Origin: Staphylococcus lutrae
GTDB lineage: Bacteria; Bacillota; Bacilli; Staphylococcales; Staphylococcaceae
DNA: 64,000 bases
Direction: 5' to 3'
NCBI RefSeq assembly: GCF_002101335.1
Contig: NZ_CP020773.1
Location: 2,170,001 to 2,234,000 of the forward strand
Positions 57,185-64,000 of this stretch are shown piece by piece. Both the position numbers and the translations under genes were made by a program. Within the stretch, counting starts at the first letter, position 1. Every line of letters begins with the position of its first letter. The notes beneath the pieces are model-generated. The model was given only the letters and a program-made list of their open reading frames with translations, did no database searches and was not told where the DNA came from.

Positions 57185-57565
57185 TTAATCTTTAAGAATG
57201 TATTTAGAGAGCAGATAAGTCGCGGGAATCGTGATGATGAGTCCAACAAAAGGTGCAATCGTCGCGTTTAAATGCAGTAATTCAACAAAAAGAAATATAA
57301 ATAACGTTTGTGTTCCTATGTTGACAAATTGTGTAAGTGGAAAAGCTAAAAATTTTTTTAATGTAGGTTTCACTTTGTATACGAAATAACAATTCAAAAA
57401 ATAAGAAATGATTAATGCTATGGTGAACCCAATGATATGACTCACCAAATAGTGCACATGTAATAAGCGCAGTAAAATCAAATAGACGATATAATAATTG
57501 ATTGTATTGATGCCGCCAACAATGACAAAGCGTACGATTTCAAACAATCGAGTTGCGTCCATCAT
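57185..57565 (-). CDS. GtrA/GtcA-family membrane protein (putative lipid-sugar flippase)
   Basis: 126 residues with four membrane helices; GtrA signature FVIVGGINTINYYIVYLILL and YFLNCYFVYK. Family members are thought to flip undecaprenyl-phosphate sugars. It lies 105 bases before yfhO on the same strand, so it is probably the flippase partner in the same polymer glycosylation pathway; the CsbB-type glycosyltransferase is not in the window. GTTGATGA precedes the start; an alternative start is the next Met. Confidence 0.88.
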   Translation of the reverse strand: MMDATRLFEIVRFVIVGGINTINYYIVYLILLRLLHVHYLVSHIIGFTIALIISYFLNCYFVYKVKPTLKKFLAFPLTQFVNIGTQTLFIFLFVELLHLNATIAPFVGLIITIPATYLLSKYILKD

Positions 57566-57793
57566 TTCATCAACCTACTTTCATTTTTTGACGTTAGATT
57601 GTGCATAGCTTTTGATGATAAAGTTCATTATACTGATAAGAGGATAGCGATGATGTGGTGCGACTAAGTTGGTATAAGAACAGCTACAGTACACAGTAAA
57701 ATATCATTTAAATATCACTTTAAAACTAATCACTAATATAACATATAAAATTTAAAAAGACGATTTGAAAGATAAACAAGAGGAGTTAAAAAT

Positions 57794-58657
57794 ATGGTAA
57801 TACAATGGTATCCAGGTCATATGGCCAAAGCAAAAAGAGAAGTCAGTGAACAATTAAAAAAAGTAGATGTTGTTTTTGAGCTAGTCGATGCACGGATTCC
57901 TTTTAGCTCAAGAAATCCAATGATTGATGAAGTCATTCAACAAAAACCACGTGTCGTGATTTTCAATAAAAAAGATATGGCGAATTTAAAAGAAATGGAA
58001 AAATGGTTTGCTTTTTTCAGAGCTAAAGGAGCGATTCCTGTTGCAGTCGATGCCAAACATGGGAAAGGTTTGAAACAGGTTGAGGCCGCTGCGATTGAAG
58101 TCACTAAAGAAAAGTTTGAGCGTGAAAAAGCAAAAGGATTAAAACCGAGAGCGATTCGCGCGATGATTGTTGGGATTCCTAATGTAGGTAAATCAACATT
58201 AATCAATAAACTTGCGAACCGTGCCATTGCGCAGACAGGCAATAAACCAGGCGTTACAAAACAACAACAATGGATTAAGGTAGGTAAAGCGCTACAATTG
58301 TTAGATACACCAGGTATTTTATGGCCAAAATTTGAAGATCAATTAATTGGAAAAAAATTAAGTTTAACAGGAGCAATTAAAGATAGTATTGTCCATTTGG
58401 ATGAAGTAGCAATTTTTGGTCTAGAATATATGATTGCACATGATTATGAAAAGTTATTAGCGCATTATAAAGTTGATGTTGCGCGCGATGCTGAAATATT
58501 AGCATGGTTCGATGCCATCGGGCGTAAGCGTGGACTCCTACAAAGAGGCAATGAAGTGGATTATGAAGCGGTGATTGAGCTGATTATTTACGACATAAGA
58601 AATGCCAAAATAGGGACATATTGTTTAGATTTGTATAATGAAATGCAGGAGATATAG
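57794..58657 (+). CDS. rbgA: Ribosome biogenesis GTPase RbgA (YlqF)
   Basis: 287 residues. Circularly permuted GTPase: G4 FNKKDMAN near 55, then G1 [18 protein letters not shown]2 in KPGVT and G3 [10 protein letters not shown]-terminal helical ANTAR-like domain. It is needed for late 50S assembly. The family's usual start, [16 protein letters not shown], follows AAGAGGAG. Confidence 0.97.
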   Translation: MVIQWYPGHMAKAKREVSEQLKKVDVVFELVDARIPFSSRNPMIDEVIQQKPRVVIFNKKDMANLKEMEKWFAFFRAKGAIPVAVDAKHGKGLKQVEAAAIEVTKEKFEREKAKGLKPRAIRAMIVGIPNVGKSTLINKLANRAIAQTGNKPGVTKQQQWIKVGKALQLLDTPGILWPKFEDQLIGKKLSLTGAIKDSIVHLDEVAIFGLEYMIAHDYEKLLAHYKVDVARDAEILAWFDAIGRKRGLLQRGNEVDYEAVIELIIYDIRNAKIGTYCLDLYNEMQEI

Positions 58658-59449
58658 ATGGCACAAGTAAGAACGGTCAAAGAAATCAAAGAAGCACTTC
58701 AAAAAATTGAGACCCTTGAACAATTATATGCACATCCCAGTATGAGAGATACACGGAAGGGTGTGCAACGAGCGTTTTCAAGTCGGATTAAGCAACTTGA
58801 AAAGGTAAAGGCATTACAACAATCCTACCAAGCAATGTGTCAATTTGAAGAAGCGATTTTGAATCAAGATCCCCAAGCATTGATTTGTGGTATTGATGAA
58901 GTGGGAAGAGGGCCGCTTGCAGGTCCGGTTGTTGCAAGTGCAGTGATTTTGCAAGCGCAACATCAATTTATAGGGATTAATGATTCTAAACAATTATCCA
59001 GTGCTAAACGGATAGCGCTTGATGCACAGTTGAAAGCGCATGTTCTGGATTGGCAAATTGGCATGGCATCTCCTGAAGAAATCGACACATTCAATATTTA
59101 TGAAGCGACAAAATTAGCGATGTACCGAGCAGTGCAAAAATTACGTTTGAAGCCTACGCATTATTTAATCGATGCGATGACTTTGGAAGGTTTGAATGCA
59201 CCTCAGCAAGCCATCATTAAGGGGGACGCTAAAAGTGTCTCTATTGCAGCAGCAAGTATCATCGCTAAAGTGTATCGTGATCAATTAATGGTGGATTATG
59301 ATCAACAATATCCAGGATATGATTTTAGTCAAAATGCTGGATACGGTACAAAAAATCATTTGGAAGGATTGAAAATACATGGGATCACTCCGATACATCG
59401 TCGGAGCTTTGAACCGATCAAATCAATGTGCACACGTGAATCCGACTGA
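58658..59449 (+). CDS. rnhB: Ribonuclease HII
   Basis: 263 residues. Catalytic core CGIDEVGRGPLAGPVVASAV, with the first Asp-Glu pair at about 79-80, DAMTLEG, and GDAKSVSIAAASIIAKVYRD with the remaining Asp residues. It removes single ribonucleotides from DNA. The start codon follows the rbgA stop directly. Confidence 0.96.
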   Translation: MAQVRTVKEIKEALQKIETLEQLYAHPSMRDTRKGVQRAFSSRIKQLEKVKALQQSYQAMCQFEEAILNQDPQALICGIDEVGRGPLAGPVVASAVILQAQHQFIGINDSKQLSSAKRIALDAQLKAHVLDWQIGMASPEEIDTFNIYEATKLAMYRAVQKLRLKPTHYLIDAMTLEGLNAPQQAIIKGDAKSVSIAAASIIAKVYRDQLMVDYDQQYPGYDFSQNAGYGTKNHLEGLKIHGITPIHRRSFEPIKSMCTRESD

Positions 59450-59577
59450 GAGAACAGTATTCAGTATTGAGAAATAAATTGAATTTCACATCTTCATATT
59501 AGCGAATTCTTTTGAAAAATAATGAGACTATGTTTTACTATAAGTAATGTCCAACAAAAGAAAGGGATTTGAAATCT

Positions 59578-59847
59578 ATGAATGAAACATTACAAAAATT
59601 ATATAAAGTACTTGTTCACTTTGAAGAAACAGAATTAGCGATTACGAATGATGAAGACAAATTGGAGAAGATTAAGCAAGAAATTGAGGAGAATTTAAAC
59701 GTTTCAATCGCTGATGAATCACAAGCGGATTTAATTCGTTTATTAAAAGAACATCAATTTACTGTTGAATCGACAGAAGAAGAACAGAAGACGATTCATG
59801 TACCAATGGATGATGACACGCAAATTACTTTTCAAGCTGACAAATAG
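59578..59847 (+). CDS. Small acidic protein of unknown function
   Basis: 89 residues from ATG 59578, with AAAGGG eleven bases upstream; the TTG at 59569 is too close to that site. Very acidic, with a predicted helical N-terminal half (LQKLYKVLVHFEETELAI) and a short beta-rich end (KTIHVPMDDDTQITFQ). No family recognised. Flanked by rnhB and sucC, and followed by a strong terminator, so transcribed alone. Confidence 0.8.
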   Translation: MNETLQKLYKVLVHFEETELAITNDEDKLEKIKQEIEENLNVSIADESQADLIRLLKEHQFTVESTEEEQKTIHVPMDDDTQITFQADK

Positions 59848-59901
59848 TGAGAATCAGCAAGTGAACGTAAATGGTTATCGTTTAACCGTTGAAGAAATAT
59901 A

Positions 59902-59948
59902 AGAAGCTAAGATAAGGTGCGAGAAGCAGCTGTATCTTAGCTTCTTTG
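59902..59948 (+). terminator. Terminator before sucC
   Basis: GAAGCTAAGATA (59903-59914) pairs with TATCTTAGCTTC (59933-59944), then TTTGTTTT. Confidence 0.85.
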
Positions 59949-59993
59949 TTTTGAAAATGAGGCGTAAATAAACGGCTAGGCCAGGGCTATCTG

Positions 59994-60022
59994 TTTACAA
60001 TAACGCTTACATTTCCTATAAT
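59994..60022 (+). promoter_or_regulatory. sucCD promoter with a possible CcpA site
   Basis: TTTACA (59994-59999) and TATAAT (60017-60022), 17 bases apart. The minus strand across the spacer reads ATGTAAGCGTTATTG, close to the cre consensus (one key C missing), placed to block transcription when sugar is plentiful. The promoter is clear; the cre site is tentative. Confidence 0.7.
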
Positions 60023-60061
60023 TGTAAATGAACTTAACCTTAAGAAACAGGAGGATGGAGT

Positions 60062-61228
60062 ATGAATATCCATGAGTATCAAGGAAAAGAAATTTTTCGC
60101 TCTATGGGCGTAGCAGTACCAGAAGGGCGTGTTGCTTTCTCAGCTGAAGAAGCAGTTGAAAAAGCTAAAGCGTTAGACACAGATGTATATGTTGTAAAGG
60201 CACAAATCCATGCAGGAGGACGTGGTAAAGCAGGTGGTGTGAAAATTGCGAAGTCTTTATCAGAAGTCGAAACATATGCGAATGAACTTCTTGGAAAAGT
60301 ACTCGTTACACACCAAACAGGCCCTCAAGGTAAAGAAGTAAAACGACTTTACATTGAAGAAGGTGCGAACATCCAAAAAGAATACTATGTCGGCTTTGTC
60401 ATTGACCGTGCAACAGACCGTGTGACGTTAATGGCATCTGAAGAGGGCGGAACTGAGATTGAAGAAGTCGCAGCGAAAAACCCTGAAAAAATCTTCAAAG
60501 AATCCATCGATCCAGTGGTTGGTTTGGCACCATACCAAGCGCGACGTATTGCCTTTAATATTAATATTCCAAAAGAGTCTATCAATAAAGCAGTGAAATT
60601 TTTAACGGCGTTATATCGCGTGTTTATTGAGAAAGACTGTTCTATCGTGGAAATCAACCCGCTTGTTTTAACAGGTGAAGGTGATGTTCTGGCGTTAGAT
60701 TCAAAAATCAACTTTGACGACAATGCATTGTTCCGTCATAAAGATATCGTAGAATTGCGTGATTTAGAAGAAGAAGACCCAAAAGAAATTGAGGCTTCTA
60801 AATATGACTTATCATACATTGCTTTAGACGGTAACATCGGCTGTATGGTCAATGGTGCAGGTCTCGCAATGGCAACGATGGATACGATTAATCACTTTAA
60901 TGGTAACCCTGCAAACTTCCTTGACGTAGGTGGCGGTGCAACTAAAGAAAAAGTAACTGAAGCCTTTAAAATTATATTAGGTGATGATAACGTAAAAGGT
61001 ATTTTTGTAAATATCTTTGGTGGTATCATGCGTTGTGATGTCATCGCTGAAGGTATCGTTGCGGCAGTGAAAGAAGTTGAATTAACACTACCATTAGTTG
61101 TACGTCTTGAAGGTACAAATGTAAAAGAAGGTAAGCAAATCTTAAAAGACTCAGGTTTGGCAATTGAACCAGCGAATACGATGGCTGAAGGTGCACAAAA
61201 AATTGTTAAACTTGTTAACGAAGCGTAA
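60062..61228 (+). CDS. sucC: Succinyl-CoA synthetase, ADP-forming, beta subunit
   Basis: 388 residues. ATP-grasp domain at the N-terminus ([33 protein letters not shown]) and the CoA-ligase domain ([33 protein letters not shown]). It makes the only ATP by substrate-level phosphorylation in the citric acid cycle. AGGAGG upstream. Confidence 0.98.
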   Translation: MNIHEYQGKEIFRSMGVAVPEGRVAFSAEEAVEKAKALDTDVYVVKAQIHAGGRGKAGGVKIAKSLSEVETYANELLGKVLVTHQTGPQGKEVKRLYIEEGANIQKEYYVGFVIDRATDRVTLMASEEGGTEIEEVAAKNPEKIFKESIDPVVGLAPYQARRIAFNINIPKESINKAVKFLTALYRVFIEKDCSIVEINPLVLTGEGDVLALDSKINFDDNALFRHKDIVELRDLEEEDPKEIEASKYDLSYIALDGNIGCMVNGAGLAMATMDTINHFNGNPANFLDVGGGATKEKVTEAFKIILGDDNVKGIFVNIFGGIMRCDVIAEGIVAAVKEVELTLPLVVRLEGTNVKEGKQILKDSGLAIEPANTMAEGAQKIVKLVNEA

Positions 61229-61249
61229 GGAAAGGATGGGACAACTACA

Positions 61250-62155
61250 ATGAGTATATTTGTAGATAAGAATTCAAAAGTAATCGTACAAGGTATTACA
61301 GGGTCGACTGCCCTTTTCCATACTAAACAGATGTTAGAATATGGAACGCAAATTGTTGCAGGTGTTACACCCGGTAAAGGTGGCCAAGTCGTTGAAGGGG
61401 TTCCTGTATTCAACACTGTAGAAGAAGCAAAGAAAGAAACTGGCGGTAACGTTTCTGTCATTTACGTCCCTGCACCATTCGCAGCAGATGCTATTTTAGA
61501 GTGTGTTGATGCGGAATTAGATTTAGCGATTTGTATTACAGAACATATTCCTGTTATTGATATGATTAAGGTTAAACGCTATCTCGAAGGTAAAAAGACG
61601 CGTCTCGTAGGACCAAACTGTCCAGGTGTGATTACATCGGATGAAACAAAGATTGGTATTATGCCAGGTTACATTCATAAAAAAGGTCATGTCGGTGTCG
61701 TTTCACGCTCTGGTACTTTAACATATGAAGCGGTACATCAATTAACTGAAGAAGGTATCGGTCAATCAACAGCAGTCGGAATCGGTGGAGATCCAGTAAA
61801 TGGGACAAACTTTATCGATGTGCTAGAAGCATTCAACAATGATGAAGAGACGAAAGCGGTTGTAATGATTGGTGAAATCGGTGGAACTGCTGAAGAGGAA
61901 GCGGCTGAATGGATTAAGGCGAACATGAAAAAACCTGTTGTCGGCTTTATCGGTGGTCAAACTGCACCTCCAGGAAAACGTATGGGCCATGCAGGCGCGA
62001 TTATTTCAGGTGGTAAAGGGACAGCAGCTGAAAAAATTAAAACATTAAATGACTGTGGTGTGAAAACAGCAGCTACACCTTCTGAAATCGGTGTCACTTT
62101 AATTGAAGCAGCTAAAGAAGCTGGAATTTACGAGTCATTATTAACGATAAAATAA
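61250..62155 (+). CDS. sucD: Succinyl-CoA synthetase, alpha subunit
   Basis: 301 residues. CoA-binding Rossmann domain ([19 protein letters not shown]) and the phosphohistidine loop [14 protein letters not shown] near residue 246. Follows sucC by 21 bases with AAAGGATGG. Confidence 0.98.
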   Translation: MSIFVDKNSKVIVQGITGSTALFHTKQMLEYGTQIVAGVTPGKGGQVVEGVPVFNTVEEAKKETGGNVSVIYVPAPFAADAILECVDAELDLAICITEHIPVIDMIKVKRYLEGKKTRLVGPNCPGVITSDETKIGIMPGYIHKKGHVGVVSRSGTLTYEAVHQLTEEGIGQSTAVGIGGDPVNGTNFIDVLEAFNNDEETKAVVMIGEIGGTAEEEAAEWIKANMKKPVVGFIGGQTAPPGKRMGHAGAIISGGKGTAAEKIKTLNDCGVKTAATPSEIGVTLIEAAKEAGIYESLLTIK

Positions 62156-62277
62156 TGGTGATATAGCGCGCATTGCATATTTTTATGTAATGGCAAACCA
62201 TATATCGAATTGTTTTTGTACATTAAAAATGATATCTACGTTGGCAATGAGCATAGGATAATCATACTCAAAATAAG

Positions 62278-62319
62278 GGTTCGAATTGAAAGGGATTTCG
62301 TTTCAATTCGAACCGCTTT
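62278..62319 (+). terminator. Terminator after sucCD
   Basis: GGTTCGAATTGAAA (62278-62291) and TTTCAATTCGAACC (62301-62314) form a perfect 14-bp stem, then GCTTTT. The rest of the 309-base gap to dprA holds nothing I can name. Confidence 0.9.
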
Positions 62320-62464
62320 TGTCAATGTGATTTGTAATGCCCTTGATTGTTGAACCATTTCAATGGATGACGGCGCTTTTTCAATGATTGCATCCCCTTA
62401 TTCACTCATTCTATGATTCTCTCTTTTAATCCTTTTTTAATGACATCTTAGAGGTGACGACCGT

Positions 62465-63334
62465 ATGTTAAAACATTATTTACTCTTACTCATTTATGCA
62501 GGTTTTACGACACAACAAATTCATAGATTTTATCCACGTTTACTTGATTTAACAGAAAAAAAGGTCTCATTAGTTCAGATTTTAACTGAAATAGCCACAG
62601 TATTTCCAAGAGCGACCATTCGACATAAATTGCAACGACTACAAACACTGGATATTCAATGGATTGCATCCACTTTACAGGAACATCAGATTATCCCCGT
62701 GACGATAAATGACCCTCATTATCCTTCGTTATTAAAAGAAATTTATGATCCCCCGTTCGTCTTATTTTGTAAAGGTCAGCTTGATTTATTACAGCATTCT
62801 TGCAGATGCCTCGCAATTGTCGGTGCACGGCAGCATACAGATTATACCCCGCAAGTATTAGAAACACTATTCCAATCATTTAAACATCACCCACTTGTCA
62901 TTGTTTCAGGCTTGGCTAATGGTACAGATGCAATTGCGCATCAGCAGGCGTTGCAACAGCACTTACCGACGATTGGTGTGCTCGGTTTTGGTCATTTTCA
63001 TCATTATCCTTCAAAAACTTCTCATCTAAGGCAAATGATTGAGTCTACACATCTCACGATTAGTGAATATCCACCACACACGCCCATCGCAAAATTTAGA
63101 TTTCCAGAGAGAAATAGAATTATTAGTGGATTATCAAAAGGGGTATTAGTGACGGAAGCAAAAGAACGCAGTGGGGCATTGATTACATTAGATCAGGCAT
63201 TAGAACAAAATCGTAACGTTTATGTATTGCCTGGAGATTTTTTTAATTTGCATACAAGAGGGAACATGTTACGTGTGAAAGAAGGCGCGGAGATTGTTTT
63301 ATCGGCACAAGATATTTTGAAAGATTACGTTTAA
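62465..63334 (+). CDS. dprA: DNA-processing protein DprA
   Basis: 289 residues. Rossmann-like core with IVGARQHTDYTPQVL and VSGLANGTDAIAHQQAL; the ERNRIISGLSKGVLVTEA segment is characteristic. It protects incoming single-stranded DNA and loads RecA during transformation. It has no separate C-terminal winged helix, as usual in the shorter staphylococcal form. Gene order dprA-topA is typical. Confidence 0.95.
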   Translation: MLKHYLLLLIYAGFTTQQIHRFYPRLLDLTEKKVSLVQILTEIATVFPRATIRHKLQRLQTLDIQWIASTLQEHQIIPVTINDPHYPSLLKEIYDPPFVLFCKGQLDLLQHSCRCLAIVGARQHTDYTPQVLETLFQSFKHHPLVIVSGLANGTDAIAHQQALQQHLPTIGVLGFGHFHHYPSKTSHLRQMIESTHLTISEYPPHTPIAKFRFPERNRIISGLSKGVLVTEAKERSGALITLDQALEQNRNVYVLPGDFFNLHTRGNMLRVKEGAEIVLSAQDILKDYV

Positions 63335-63370
63335 TGAAATGTTAATGCTTTGTGAAATCAATACAAAAGA

Positions 63371-63400
63371 TTGACAAATATAAAAATAACCGTTTATCAT
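63371..63400 (+). promoter_or_regulatory. topA promoter
   Basis: TTGACA (63371-63376) and TATCAT (63395-63400), 18 bases apart, about 40 bases before the topA start. Confidence 0.7.
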
Positions 63401-63438
63401 TTAACTTTGTAAACAGAAATAGCAAGGGGGTAACTACA

Positions 63439-64000
63439 TTGGCAGATAATCTTGTCATTGTTGAATCGCCTGCAAAAGCGAAAACTATAGAAAAATATTT
63501 AGGTAAGAAATATAAAGTCATCGCATCAATGGGACATGTAAGGGATCTTCCTCGCAGTCAAATGGGTGTGGATGTGGAGCACGACTATGAACCTAAGTAT
63601 ATTACTATCCGTGGTAAGGGGCCTGTTGTCAAAGATTTAAAGAGATATGCGAAAAAGGCAAAAAAAGTTTTTCTCGCAAGTGACCCCGATCGTGAAGGTG
63701 AAGCAATTGCATGGCACTTGGCAAATATTTTAGAGCTTGAAGATAGTAAAGAAAATCGCGTTGTCTTTAACGAAATTACGAAAGACGCAGTTAAAGAAAG
63801 TTTTAAACATCCGCGTGGAATAGAAATGAATCTTGTCGATGCGCAACAGGCACGACGTGTGCTAGACCGATTAGTAGGTTACAACATTTCACCTGTGTTA
63901 TGGAAAAAAGTTAAAAAAGGGCTATCAGCCGGACGTGTGCAATCTGTTGCATTACGTTTAGTGATTGATCGTGAAAACGAAATACGAAATTTCAAACCAG
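63439..64000 (+). CDS. topA: DNA topoisomerase I (N-terminal part, runs off the window)
   Basis: 187 codons are visible from a TTG at 63439 with AAGGGGG ten bases upstream; there is no stop before the window ends, so this is an edge cut, not a truncation. Toprim domain: [20 protein letters not shown] and [17 protein letters not shown], with the Asp residues binding Mg. [20 protein letters not shown] and [17 protein letters not shown] follow, as in type IA enzymes. It relaxes negative supercoils. Confidence 0.96.
   Translation, partial: MADNLVIVESPAKAKTIEKYLGKKYKVIASMGHVRDLPRSQMGVDVEHDYEPKYITIRGKGPVVKDLKRYAKKAKKVFLASDPDREGEAIAWHLANILELEDSKENRVVFNEITKDAVKESFKHPRGIEMNLVDAQQARRVLDRLVGYNISPVLWKKVKKGLSAGRVQSVALRLVIDRENEIRNFKP

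Overview
The window is a stretch of a Staphylococcus chromosome, most likely from the S. intermedius/pseudintermedius/hyicus side of the genus. The gene order matches the conserved staphylococcal segment running from just after the pyrimidine operon to topA. The proteins match S. aureus families closely in length and motifs, and the sequence is AT-rich with strong AGGAGG-type ribosome binding sites.

Core layout: rqcH (minus strand); gmk-rpoZ; coaBC-priA; a def-like gene, fmt, rsmB, rlmN, stp, prkC; a CYP152 P450; rsgA-rpe-thiN; rpmB (minus); a Gls24/Asp23-family gene with fakA; sdaAB-sdaAA-recG; fapR-plsX-fabD-fabG-acpP; rnc-smc-ftsY-ylxM-ffh; an unknown gene; rpsP, rimM-trmD, rplS; a membrane gene, yfhO and a GtrA gene (minus); rbgA-rnhB; a small unknown gene; sucCD; dprA; and the start of topA, which runs off the window. 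Most of these are housekeeping genes for translation quality control, tRNA/rRNA modification, lipid synthesis, chromosome segregation, protein targeting and cell-wall signalling.

Accessory material sits in three places. (1) 1-4660 is a segment flanked by a 219-bp direct repeat. It holds a decayed gene and an apparently complete type III toxin-antitoxin module of the TenpIN kind. An ISL3 element, itself split by an IS3 element, has landed one base after the toxin stop codon. (2) 7790-15520, between rpoZ and coaBC, is a graveyard of insertion sequences around the wreck of a class III lanthipeptide operon. It retains a tiny precursor gene, a LanKC synthetase cut by an IS21 element and truncated by an IS3 element (which carries an IS256-family element), half of an MFS transporter, and a GNAT gene. 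(3) A second, intact ISL3 copy lies between priA and def.

Points that stand out: covarying pseudoknot repeats of the type III antitoxin RNA; the lanthipeptide operon rebuilt in frame across the IS21 insertion, with a cysteine-free precursor; an OleT-like P450 with a His where fatty-acid hydroxylases have Gln; a peptide deformylase paralogue that has lost its catalytic Glu and a metal-binding His; a well-conserved FapR operator at the fapR promoter; and a YfhO/GtrA pair pointing to polymer glycosylation. No rRNA, tRNA or CRISPR array was seen.
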